Source: an uncultured Saprospiraceae bacterium
GTDB taxonomy: Bacteria > Bacteroidota > Bacteroidia > Chitinophagales > Saprospiraceae
Length of the DNA stretch: 38,398 nt
NCBI GenBank assembly: GCA_937918905.1
Contig: CAKZSH010000010.1
Span: forward strand, 1-38,398
Direction: 5' to 3'
The notes under the pieces are model-generated. The model did not search any database. It was not told where the DNA came from and saw nothing but the letters and a program-made list of their open reading frames with translations. Shown piece after piece: positions 1-7,992 of this stretch; positions within the stretch are counted from its first letter, which is position 1, and every line of letters starts with the position of its first letter. Made by a program: the position numbers and the translations under genes.

Positions 1-437
1 ATAGAGAGCAAGCACCAACAAGAGATATAGATGAAGATATAAATCAAAAATTCATTAATGGTGCAGATCAAATAATTCAAGGGCAAGCAAGAGAACCCAA
101 TAATATAAAAATGAAATTTGCTATCATGGAAACAGAAGCATGGTTTCTAGGATTGCATGAAATCTTTGAAAGATTAGATTCTAGATTAACTACAGATTTT
201 ATAAACCAAGAACTCGGTATCAATCTAATGGATATTGATCCTGAAACAACTATTTTTCATCCAGCAAATGTTGTAGAAGCAATTTATAATTTAGTTGGAA
301 ATAGTTATGATAAAAAAAGAGGTGACATAGAAGCAATTGCTAGTTTGTTGACCAAAAAAGATTATGAAGCTCTTCTTGCTCGAGATAAATGCAGCAGCTT
401 CAATATTTTTCACGAAACCATTTTCATCCCAACATAA
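1..437 (+). CDS. 3' part of a DUF4276-like (Toprim-like) protein, truncated by window edge
   Basis: The reading frame is open from base 3 to the stop at 435-437, so 144 codons of the C-terminal part are present. The first internal ATG at 111 is probably not the start, since the 36 codons before it read as protein. Visible features are METEAWFLG, then an acidic and helical stretch, and near the end a KCSSFNIF segment. The ETEAWFL block followed by a Cys-Ser-Phe tail resembles the C-terminal part of DUF4276 proteins, a Toprim-like family often encoded after an AAA/ABC-type ATPase in probable defence pairs. This match is from memory of the family pattern and is tentative. The last 28 bp overlap the convergent crcB gene. 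The partner gene, if any, would lie to the left of the window. Confidence 0.45.
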   Translation, partial: REQAPTRDIDEDINQKFINGADQIIQGQAREPNNIKMKFAIMETEAWFLGLHEIFERLDSRLTTDFINQELGINLMDIDPETTIFHPANVVEAIYNLVGNSYDKKRGDIEAIASLLTKKDYEALLARDKCSSFNIFHETIFIPT

Positions 438-772
438 ATACAAACCAAGCAAACCACTATACTCAACAATATATTTCCAAAAGCATACATCAAATTCCCA
501 TCTTGAAATAATTGAAACGTTTCATTTGTAAAAGTCGAAAAAGTACTAAATCCTCCGCAGAATCCAGTCATCAATAAATACTTTTGCACATCAGATGCAC
601 TTCCATTTTTCATGGTCCAACCAACCAATGCGCCTAGCACAATACAACTCAAAGCATTGGCAATAAAAGTTGCCATAGGAAAAACGTAGTCCTGATTTTT
701 TAATAAAACAGAAATCCCATATCGACAAAGACTACCCAAACCACCTCCAATAAAAACTAATAGAAAATTCAT
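410..772 (-). CDS. crcB: Fluoride channel CrcB/Fluc
   Basis: Small inner-membrane protein of 120 residues that exports fluoride as a dual-topology dimer. It has four hydrophobic segments, an N-terminal GGGLGSLCRYG block, ANALSC in the second segment, and the family signature GFCGGFSTFSTF in the third. The reading frame extends to 796, but the extra eight residues (MFFCKKIK) precede a better family start, MNFLLVFIGG at 772, which I chose. The gene follows the wecA-like gene on the same strand, separated by a terminator, and its 3' end overlaps the convergent partial gene at 410-437. No fluoride riboswitch is possible in the 85-bp gap, which is occupied by the terminator. Confidence 0.93.
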   Translation of the reverse strand: MNFLLVFIGGGLGSLCRYGISVLLKNQDYVFPMATFIANALSCIVLGALVGWTMKNGSASDVQKYLLMTGFCGGFSTFSTFTNETFQLFQDGNLMYAFGNILLSIVVCLVCIYVGMKMVS

Positions 773-784
773 TTTTATTTTTTT

Positions 785-830
785 ACAAAAAAACAAAAAA
801 AGGATTGAAAGTCAATAACCTTCAATCCTT
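785..830 (-). terminator. Intrinsic terminator of the wecA-like gene
   Basis: The 10-bp stem AAGGATTGAA (800-809) pairs with TTCAATCCTT (821-830) around an 11-nt loop. Read on the minus strand, the stem is followed by two T runs (seven T, G, seven T). It lies 28 bp beyond the stop of the wecA-like gene. Confidence 0.8.
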
Positions 831-857
831 CTTTATTTTATATTTCAATGCTTCCTT

Positions 858-1934
858 TTACGAAGCGGAATTAGCGATTCTTCTTTTTTTTCGATTCACT
901 ATAAAATTCAAACTAGCAGATAAAAATATGGCAATACCAATTACTAAAAATAATAAATAGTGCAATCCAATATGTTGTAGATAAAATACTAAAACAATAA
1001 ATCCAATATTTGTCAAAACCAAAACTCCAGTCGCTTGCATATGTGAAAATCCAAAGTCTAAAAGCAAGTGATGAATATGAGTTCGATCAGGATCAAAAGG
1101 AGATTTTCCTTTCAAAATTCTCATCGTAAAAACTCGAAGCGTATCAAACAATGGTAAAATCAAAATTCCAATTGCAACCGCAGGAACTGCATCAAAAGCA
1201 TACTTTGCCTTATCAGGAGTAATCAATGCAGGATCATGACATTGGATAAATTTTAAAATTAAAATCGAACTAATCAACCCCACCAAAAGCGATCCCGTAT
1301 CACCCATAAATATTTTTGCAGGCGTAAAATTATATTTTAAAAAAGCAATCAATGCACCAGCCAAAGCGAATGCAACTAATGCTAATCCAATTTCATCAAT
1401 CAAATAAAACCAAGCACCAAGTACCCCAGAAATCAAAGTTCCAATGCTTCCTGACAATCCATTAATTCCATCAATTAAATTGAAGGCATTAATTATTACA
1501 ATGATGACAAATATAGAAAGTGGAACAACAATATATTCAGGCATCTCATAAATTCCAAAAACACCATAAAGGCTTGTCAATTTTACATTTGATTTCCAAA
1601 CAATAATTCCAGCCGCAAACAATTCCCCCGCCAATTTCATTTTTGGAGAAATAGGAACAATATCATCTTTCGACCCAATCAAGAAGATGATAATAAATGC
1701 ACATAAAATATATTGGAGATCATCAAATACACCGAATGGTGTCCACAACACAATAGAGAAAATTGTTCCCGCAAAAATAGCTATCCCTCCAAGAGAAGGT
1801 GTAGTTACGGTATGAGCTCTTCTTTCCCCCGGTTCATCACAAAGATTTTTAACCTTTGCTACATGAATAACCGAAGGTATTGCAAAGTAGGTTAAAGTAA
1901 AGGCTGTTATAAAACTTAAAATGATATCATACAT
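858..1934 (-). CDS. Undecaprenyl-phosphate glycosyl-1-phosphate transferase (WecA/TagO/MraY family)
   Basis: Polytopic membrane enzyme of 358 residues. The family transfers a UDP-linked amino-sugar phosphate to undecaprenyl phosphate and so starts O-antigen, enterobacterial-common-antigen or teichoic-acid type glycans. Motifs in order: DEPGERRAHTVTTPSLGG (33-50), SKDD with Mg-binding aspartates (88-91), NAFNLIDGINGL (149-160), FMGDTGSLL (209-217), and DRTHIHHLLLD (283-293), the HIHH motif that separates the WecA/TagO branch from MraY. About ten hydrophobic segments are visible. The glycan made cannot be deduced, as no glycosyltransferase is adjacent. uppS, which makes the lipid carrier, lies 2.3 kb away on the other strand. 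Confidence 0.92.
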   Translation of the reverse strand: MYDIILSFITAFTLTYFAIPSVIHVAKVKNLCDEPGERRAHTVTTPSLGGIAIFAGTIFSIVLWTPFGVFDDLQYILCAFIIIFLIGSKDDIVPISPKMKLAGELFAAGIIVWKSNVKLTSLYGVFGIYEMPEYIVVPLSIFVIIVIINAFNLIDGINGLSGSIGTLISGVLGAWFYLIDEIGLALVAFALAGALIAFLKYNFTPAKIFMGDTGSLLVGLISSILILKFIQCHDPALITPDKAKYAFDAVPAVAIGILILPLFDTLRVFTMRILKGKSPFDPDRTHIHHLLLDFGFSHMQATGVLVLTNIGFIVLVFYLQHIGLHYLLFLVIGIAIFLSASLNFIVNRKKRRIANSAS

Positions 1935-1972
1935 GTCGCACAGGATGTTCTATTAGTTAAGCTAGTTTTGTA

Positions 1973-1980
1973 CAAAATTA
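1973..1980 (-). promoter_or_regulatory. Possible -7 box of the wecA-like gene
   Basis: On the minus strand this reads TAATTTTG, a match to the Bacteroidota -7 consensus TAnnTTTG, 38 bp upstream of the ATG at 1934. No good TTG is seen 20 bases further upstream, so support is partial. Confidence 0.3.
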
Positions 1981-2033
1981 AGTATTCTTTTATCATTAAA
2001 CATAAAGAATAGGTAATATTTGATTAATTCATA

Positions 2034-3728
2034 TTAAAATTTTGAATCATCAACTGAATTTAGCCAATTTTCAATAGTTCCAATAACACTCTTTACGCAA
2101 TTCTCCTCAAAAGGTGACACTAAATTGGCTAATTTTACTAATTCTAAAAAAGACTGACTTCCTCCAGCTTTGCATAATCTTACATAATCACTCCATGCGG
2201 AAGCATGGTCTTCATTATCTTTTTTCCAAAACTGAAACGCACAAACCTGTGCTAATGTGTAGTCGATATAGTAAAATGGTGTAGAAAAAATGTGACTCTG
2301 TTTTTGCCAAAATCCTCCATTTTCTAAAAACAAATTATCACCATAATCAATATGTGGAAGATACTTTTTTTCAATTTCTCTCCATGCTTGATTTCTTTCT
2401 TTAGGACTTACATGAGGGTTTTCGTAAACATAATGTTGGAACTCATCTACTGCTACTCCATATGGCAAAAATTTAATCGCACCTGCCAAATGTGAAAATT
2501 TATATTTATCAGTTTCCTCCTCAAAAAATAAATGCATCCATGGATAAGTGAAAAATTCCATACTCATCGAATGTATCTCACAAGCCTCGTAAGTAGGCCA
2601 ATTGTATTCATCCAAACCAATTTCCCGACTGGAATAAACTTGAAATGCATGTCCAGCTTCGTGAGTCAAAACATCAATGTCTCCACTTGTTCCATTAAAA
2701 TTTGAAAAGATATAAGGTGCTTTATATTTCCCAATAAAAGAACAATATCCTCCTGTTGCTTTGCCTTCTTTATTTACCAAATCCATCAAATCATTATCTC
2801 GCATAAAGTCAAAAAATTCTTTTGTCTCGTCTGACAAATCGCTATACATTTTACTAGCATGATCCAAAATCCAATTTGGAGAACCATGAGGTTTTGGATT
2901 ACCTGATGCAAATCGAAAACTTGTATCGTAGTATTTTAATTTTTCAAATCCTAAACGCTTCTTTTGTCGTTCATATAATTTTGTAGCAACAGGCACTACA
3001 TATTTCAAAATTTGATTGCGAAAATTAGCAACCATTTCAGCATTATAATCTGATCGCAACATTCGAGCATAACCCAAATCGATAAAATTTTCATACCCTA
3101 ATTTTTGAGCAATCTCATGTCGAACTTTGACTTGTTGGTCAAAAATCTCTTCAAACTGACTTGCATGTTTTTGGAAAAAACTCCACTTCGCTTCCGTTGC
3201 TGCTTTTCGAGTTGCTCGGTCTTTGGAAGTTTCTAAGGGTATGATAGAAGAGAGATTATATTCTTTTCCTTCGAATTCGATTTTCGCAGTCGCCTTGATT
3301 TTCATATAATCACTAACCAACTTATTTTCCTTTTGCAAATCTTCTAGAATCGTTGGCTGAAAAGTTTTTAAACTTAAATCAGCAATCACAAAAAGTTGGC
3401 TACCCCATTTTGATTCTAAATCTTTTCTAAATTTTGAATCAACAATTAATTTATAAAATCGATTATTGAGTGCATCATAGGTTGGAGAATTTTCATCAAA
3501 GAAAGTATTTTCTTTTTCATAAAAATCATCCCGTGTATCAATGCTATGACGAATACGACAAAGATTATTCATGGATGAAAAATCTTCTCGCATTTGATTT
3601 ATTTTTTCAAAAAAATCACTTTGCTCTTCAAAAGAATTTGAATTTTCAAAAGTGACAAGTAACGTTTCAAATTTTTTGACGAAAGAATCAATCTCAGGTC
3701 TTTGATAGGGAAAATCGTGGAACTTCAT
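2034..3728 (-). CDS. M3 family metallopeptidase, oligoendopeptidase F type
   Basis: Cytoplasmic zinc oligopeptidase of 564 residues that cleaves short peptides. The zinc motif HEAGHAF is at residues 356-362 and the downstream YEACEIHSMSMEF block carries the third zinc ligand, as in the M3/PepF family. There is no signal peptide or membrane segment. The frame extends to 3767, but MKFHDFPYQRPEID at 3728 is the usual beginning of the Bacteroidota members, so I chose it; the 13 upstream residues (MENGVRKFIKTKK) look like leader sequence. It is a single gene with 99 bp to the wecA-like gene downstream, and diverges from uppS across a 504-bp gap. Confidence 0.93.
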   Translation of the reverse strand: MKFHDFPYQRPEIDSFVKKFETLLVTFENSNSFEEQSDFFEKINQMREDFSSMNNLCRIRHSIDTRDDFYEKENTFFDENSPTYDALNNRFYKLIVDSKFRKDLESKWGSQLFVIADLSLKTFQPTILEDLQKENKLVSDYMKIKATAKIEFEGKEYNLSSIIPLETSKDRATRKAATEAKWSFFQKHASQFEEIFDQQVKVRHEIAQKLGYENFIDLGYARMLRSDYNAEMVANFRNQILKYVVPVATKLYERQKKRLGFEKLKYYDTSFRFASGNPKPHGSPNWILDHASKMYSDLSDETKEFFDFMRDNDLMDLVNKEGKATGGYCSFIGKYKAPYIFSNFNGTSGDIDVLTHEAGHAFQVYSSREIGLDEYNWPTYEACEIHSMSMEFFTYPWMHLFFEEETDKYKFSHLAGAIKFLPYGVAVDEFQHYVYENPHVSPKERNQAWREIEKKYLPHIDYGDNLFLENGGFWQKQSHIFSTPFYYIDYTLAQVCAFQFWKKDNEDHASAWSDYVRLCKAGGSQSFLELVKLANLVSPFEENCVKSVIGTIENWLNSVDDSKF

Positions 3729-3838
3729 TTTCTTCGTTTTTATAAATTTTCTGACCCCATTTTCCAATAATATTTGTCTGTTAAAAAGACTTTAAATAGA
3801 AAATGCGTCACATAAATTAAGACTTGATTTTTAAGGAT

Positions 3839-4193
3839 GAATTCTGTCCCGTAGTATCAGGATGAATGAAGTGAAAACTATGTGAAAATTAAATTTTAGT
3901 TTTCCAAAATTCTATAAAAAAGTCTATTAAATTTTAAAATTGGTGCAAAAGTACAATTGTTTGTTATTTTTTTTCAAAAACAAACCTGTATGATATTAAA
4001 CTGAATTTTCATTAAAAATATTAGAGATTCCTATATTCAATTTCATATTAAGCAGTCTCTAAAAAAAGAACAATTTTTTTGAATCATTCATCCCTATACT
4101 TTGGGACAAAATTCTTTATTCAAAATTAGTTTTATTCTATTTTCTCTTTAACGGAATGACAATGATTATACGGGCAATTTTTCACATAGTTTT
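3839..4193. repeat. Two inverted repeat pairs in the pepF-uppS gap
   Basis: This covers most of the 504-bp gene-free gap. Arm A (3839-3869, starting GAATTCTGTCCC and ending GGATGAATGA) recurs inverted at 4084-4114 with 26 of 31 positions identical. Segment B (3873-3890, core AAAACTATGTGAAAA) directly follows A and recurs inverted at 4176-4193. The order A B ... A' B' is not a simple nested hairpin, since A' comes before B'. The interior is AT-rich and has no credible ORF. This may be a degraded small mobile element; B' lies against the uppS promoter. Confidence 0.6.
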
Positions 4194-4196
4194 TGT

Positions 4197-4204
4197 TAAC
4201 TTTG
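4197..4204 (+). promoter_or_regulatory. -7 box of the uppS promoter
   Basis: TAACTTTG matches the TAnnTTTG consensus exactly. The -33 region about 20 bases upstream contains TTT rather than TTG, so that element is weak. Transcription would begin near 4210, which rules out the in-frame GTG at 4206 as a start and supports the ATG at 4233 with a leader of about 22 nt. Confidence 0.55.
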
Positions 4205-4232
4205 CGTGAATTTTTCAAAAGCTTACAAAATA

Positions 4233-4976
4233 ATGTCTGATTTAAAGTCCAAGATAGATTTGAATAAATTACCACAACATGTTGCGGTAATCATGGATGG
4301 TAACGGACGATGGGCTAAACAGAAAGGAAAACTTAGAGTTTTTGGTCATAGAAATGGAGTAAAAGCAGTAAGAGAAACAACAGAGGCAGCAGCTGAATTG
4401 GGCGTGAAATATTTAACACTTTATGCCTTTTCAACTGAAAATTGGAGTCGACCACAAACGGAAGTCAACGCTTTGATGAGTCTGTTGATAAAAACCGTTA
4501 GAAAGGAATTGTCTACTTTGACCAAAAATAATATCCGATTGCAAGCAATTGGAGATTTGACCAAGTTACCTAAAGATACCTACAACGCTTTGATGGAAGG
4601 GATTGAAAAGACCAAACATCATACTCGAATGACTTTGGTATTGGCACTTAATTATAGTGCGAAGTGGGAAATTTTAGAAGCATCAAAAAAATTAGCTCAA
4701 GCTGCAAAAGAAAATAATTTGCAACCAGAAGATATCAATGAAGCAACATTTTCAAATGCTTTGAGTACCGCAGGTATGCCTGATCCTGAATTATTGATTC
4801 GAACAAGTGGAGAACAACGCATCAGTAATTTTTTACTTTGGCAAATTGCTTATGCAGAATTAAGATTTTTTCCAATCTTTTGGCCAGACTTCCGAAAGGA
4901 ACATTTGTACGAAGCGATTGTCGATTTTCAAAATAGAGAACGTCGCTTTGGTAAAACTAGTGAACAGCTTACTTAA
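4233..4976 (+). CDS. uppS: Isoprenyl transferase (undecaprenyl diphosphate synthase)
   Basis: Cytosolic cis-prenyltransferase of 247 residues that extends farnesyl diphosphate with isopentenyl units to give the C55 carrier for peptidoglycan and other surface glycans. Key motifs: HVAVIMDGNGRWA with catalytic Asp22, FGHRNG, LYAFSTENWSRP, the LNYSAKWEI block, and MPDPELLIRTSGEQRISNFL near the end, followed by FFPIFWPDF. The longer frame beginning at GTG 4206 would add MNFSKAYKI but starts within two bases of the -7 box, so ATG 4233 is preferred. In many Bacteroidota uppS is followed by bamA, as here, with 234 bp between. Confidence 0.96.
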   Translation: MSDLKSKIDLNKLPQHVAVIMDGNGRWAKQKGKLRVFGHRNGVKAVRETTEAAAELGVKYLTLYAFSTENWSRPQTEVNALMSLLIKTVRKELSTLTKNNIRLQAIGDLTKLPKDTYNALMEGIEKTKHHTRMTLVLALNYSAKWEILEASKKLAQAAKENNLQPEDINEATFSNALSTAGMPDPELLIRTSGEQRISNFLLWQIAYAELRFFPIFWPDFRKEHLYEAIVDFQNRERRFGKTSEQLT

Positions 4977-5007
4977 TGAATAATTAAGAATGAACAATGA
5001 ATAATTG
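4977..5007 (+). repeat. Dispersed AT-rich repeat, copy 1
   Basis: The core GAATAATTAAGAATGAACAAT begins directly after the uppS stop codon. Related copies are at 11211-11250 (inverted) and 23507-23535. The rest of the uppS-bamA gap contains only AT-rich sequence with several TTTTGATT runs (5121-5158). Confidence 0.5.
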
Positions 5008-5210
5008 TTCTAAGACGTAAATCCAAAGACATTTTTATAAAATTTTGGTACAAAAGATACCAACGAAAAAAATAATTCAACCGTTATTACACCAGTAAGA
5101 AGGGAACTCATAAAATCAACTTTTTTGATTTTGATTTCAATTTTGATTTTTATTTAACAAAAGGTGTATTTCAATTTTCTCTTTGAGGAAATTTAACAGA
5201 ATAAAAAAAA

Positions 5211-7838
5211 ATGAGTATAAAAAATATTTTACTTCTCATAGTTTGTCTTTTCTTTTCCATGTATGGAGGTAATGCACAAATTACTACTGATACCATTCCC
5301 AATATCGATTACTCTGAACAAAATGAATACGAGATCGGAGGAATCACCGTCACAGGTGCGAACTTTAGTGATGAGAATGCGATCAAATCAATAGCAGGAT
5401 TAAAAGTCGGAGATAAGATTCGGATTGGAACAGGAGGATACGACATCCCTCGTGCCATCAAATCATTGTGGCGATTACGTCTTTTTACAGATGTAAGAAT
5501 TTTCCAAACCAAAACGATAGGTGATATTGTCATGTTGGAAATTGCAGTAAAAGAGCGTCCACGCCTTTCACGGTATTCTTATAAAAATGTGAAAAAGAAA
5601 TATCACGATGATTTGAATGGAGTTGTTAATCGGCATCTTTTAAAAGGTGGAATCATTACTGAAAATATCAAAACCAATGCAGTCAATGGTATCAAAGAAT
5701 TTTTTGAAGGAAAAGGATACTTAGATGCAGAAGTAAAAGTAGAAGAAATTACAGATAATGTAAGTGTGAATTCTGTGCGGTTAGTTTTTGATGTAGATCG
5801 GAAAGAACGGATCAAAATAAAGAACATTTCTTTTACGGGAAATAATACGGTAAAAGCTCGGAAGCTTCGAAAGTTAATGAAAGAGACTAAGGAAAAAAGA
5901 CGAATTTTTTCTGGCTCTAAATTTATTAAAAATGAATTCGAAGGCGATCAAAAAAATATTATCGCTTACTATAATAAAATTGGATTTAGAGATGCTCGAA
6001 TCCTGGGCGATAGTGTATGGCGACGACCTGATGGTAGACTTGAAGTACTTGTAAATATCGAAGAAGGCAATAGATATTATTTTAGAGATATTGCTTGGAA
6101 AGGAAACTCAATTTATCCTACCAGTACATTGGCTGAAGTTTTAGGAATTGAAAAAGGACAAGTTTACAATCAAGAATTGTTGGAAACAAGATTGAGTTTT
6201 AGCCAAGATGGAAGAGACATCACGACACTTTATATGGATAATGGATATCTATTTTTCCGAGTAGACCCAATTGAAGTTTCGATTGATAATGATTCTATTG
6301 ACTTGGAAATTAGAATTTATGAAGGGCCACAAGCAACTATTGATAAAGTTACGATTGCTGGAAATGATAGAACGCATGAGCATGTAATTCGAAGGGAATT
6401 ACGAACTCGACCCGGAGAAAAATTTAGCCGTTCACAAATCATCCGTTCACAAAGAGAGATTATCAATTTAGGATACTTCAATCCTGAATCAATGGGAATC
6501 AATACTCCTGTAAATCCTCAAAGAGGAACCGTTGATATTGAATATACAGTAGAAGAAAAACCTTCGGATCAATTAGAACTTTCCGCAGGATGGGGAGGAG
6601 CTGGTAGAGGAGTAATTGGTACATTAGGAGTTTCTTTTAATAATTTCTCAGTTAGGAATATTTTGAAAAAGTCATCATGGAGTCCTCTTCCTCAGGGAGA
6701 CGGTCAACGACTTTCGCTTAGAGCACAAACCAATGGAAGATTCTTTCAATCCTATAATGCTTCCTTTACCGAGCCTTGGTTGGGAGGTAAAAAGCCTACC
6801 TCATTTACATTGGCTGCTTATTATACTCGACTGACTAATGGTTTGGCTAAAACTAGCCCAAGTTTCAACAGTCTAGGCATTACCAATTTATCCATTGGTC
6901 TTGGTACTCGTTTAAAAGTTCCAGATGATAACTTTGTTTTGAGTGGTTCTATTAACTTACAAAACCTAGCATTGAACAATTGGGAGCGAGGTGATTTTAG
7001 ATTACAAGATGAAAATAATTCAAGATTAACAGAAGGAAATTTCCGTAACTTTAGTTTAAAAGGAACTTTAACAAGAACAACAGTTGTTGATCCGATTTTC
7101 CCAAAAACGGGCTCTAAAGTTTCATTAAGTGTATCATTAACACCTCCATATTCTTTATTTAAGAATAGTAACTTCTTTAAATTATCATCATCAGAGAGAT
7201 TAGCAATTTTGGCTCAAAATCCAGAAGTCAACACAGAATTCGGTCAAGAAACTCTAATTAGGAATGCTGAAAATGCTGAACGTTTCAAATGGTTGGAGTA
7301 TCATAAATGGAGATTTGATGCAGAATGGTACACACCTCTTGGTGGAAAGTTTGTTTTAAAATCTTCTATCAAAATAGGAATGCTTGGATTCTATGATAGC
7401 AACATTGGATTATCTCCTTTTGAGCGATTTGTATTGGGAGGTGATGGATTAGCAGGACAGCAATTCGGATTATTAGGAAATGATATTATCTCTTTGAGAG
7501 GATATGAAGTAAATGATTTAGAAGCAAGTAATAATGGTGGAGCTTCTGTATTTGATAAGTTAACTGTAGAGGTTCGATACCCAATTTCCTTAAATCCAAG
7601 TTCTACTATATATGTATTAGGATTTGTACAAGGAGGAAATGCTTGGAGTCGATTTAAAGACTTTAATCCTTTCGACGTTCGACGCTCGGCAGGTTTAGGT
7701 TTGAGAGTATTCTTACCGATGTTCGGAACCCTTGGGTTTGACTATGGTCTAGGTTTTGATAAAGAAAGAATACCTGCTGGATCTAAATGGTCAGAGTATG
7801 GACAATTTAATATTATCTTAGGATTTGAGCCAGATTAG
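5211..7838 (+). CDS. bamA: Outer membrane assembly factor BamA (Omp85 family)
   Basis: Outer-membrane insertase of 875 residues, the central component of the beta-barrel assembly machine. Signal peptide MSIKNILLLIVCLFFSMYGG cleaved near NAQ (about residue 23). POTRA domains follow: recognisable starts at about 41 (IGGITVTGANFSDE), 200 (IKNISFTGNNTVK), 288 (FRDIAWKGNSIYP) and 374 (DKVTIAGNDRTHE). The barrel begins near 450 (LELSAGWGG) and carries the conserved RGY of extracellular loop 6 at SLRGYE (about 761-766). The chain ends FNIILGFEPD, so the last strand is not quite terminal. It follows uppS and is closed by its own terminator. The ompH/skp genes commonly found next in this phylum are absent. 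Confidence 0.96.
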   Translation: MSIKNILLLIVCLFFSMYGGNAQITTDTIPNIDYSEQNEYEIGGITVTGANFSDENAIKSIAGLKVGDKIRIGTGGYDIPRAIKSLWRLRLFTDVRIFQTKTIGDIVMLEIAVKERPRLSRYSYKNVKKKYHDDLNGVVNRHLLKGGIITENIKTNAVNGIKEFFEGKGYLDAEVKVEEITDNVSVNSVRLVFDVDRKERIKIKNISFTGNNTVKARKLRKLMKETKEKRRIFSGSKFIKNEFEGDQKNIIAYYNKIGFRDARILGDSVWRRPDGRLEVLVNIEEGNRYYFRDIAWKGNSIYPTSTLAEVLGIEKGQVYNQELLETRLSFSQDGRDITTLYMDNGYLFFRVDPIEVSIDNDSIDLEIRIYEGPQATIDKVTIAGNDRTHEHVIRRELRTRPGEKFSRSQIIRSQREIINLGYFNPESMGINTPVNPQRGTVDIEYTVEEKPSDQLELSAGWGGAGRGVIGTLGVSFNNFSVRNILKKSSWSPLPQGDGQRLSLRAQTNGRFFQSYNASFTEPWLGGKKPTSFTLAAYYTRLTNGLAKTSPSFNSLGITNLSIGLGTRLKVPDDNFVLSGSINLQNLALNNWERGDFRLQDENNSRLTEGNFRNFSLKGTLTRTTVVDPIFPKTGSKVSLSVSLTPPYSLFKNSNFFKLSSSERLAILAQNPEVNTEFGQETLIRNAENAERFKWLEYHKWRFDAEWYTPLGGKFVLKSSIKIGMLGFYDSNIGLSPFERFVLGGDGLAGQQFGLLGNDIISLRGYEVNDLEASNNGGASVFDKLTVEVRYPISLNPSSTIYVLGFVQGGNAWSRFKDFNPFDVRRSAGLGLRVFLPMFGTLGFDYGLGFDKERIPAGSKWSEYGQFNIILGFEPD

Positions 7839-7867
7839 AAAATGAGATTACTTATTTTATAATATTA

Positions 7868-7907
7868 CAAACCACGATAGACCTCATCATGACTCTATCG
7901 TGGTTTG
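7868..7907 (+). terminator. Terminator after bamA
   Basis: The 14-bp perfect stem CAAACCACGATAGA / TCTATCGTGGTTTG surrounds a 12-nt loop and is followed by TTTGTTT. It separates bamA from the next envelope gene. Confidence 0.88.
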
Positions 7908-7992
7908 TTTGTTTATAAGAGATATAGCTATTATTAATCATTCCTTTCCTTAATGATGAAAATTTTTTAGGAACATCTAACGTTTTAAAGAT

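Noticed and set aside
4206-4232. GTG start for uppS adding nine residues
   Set aside because: It begins two bases after a perfect -7 box, so it would lie upstream of the transcription start; family start sites favour ATG 4233.
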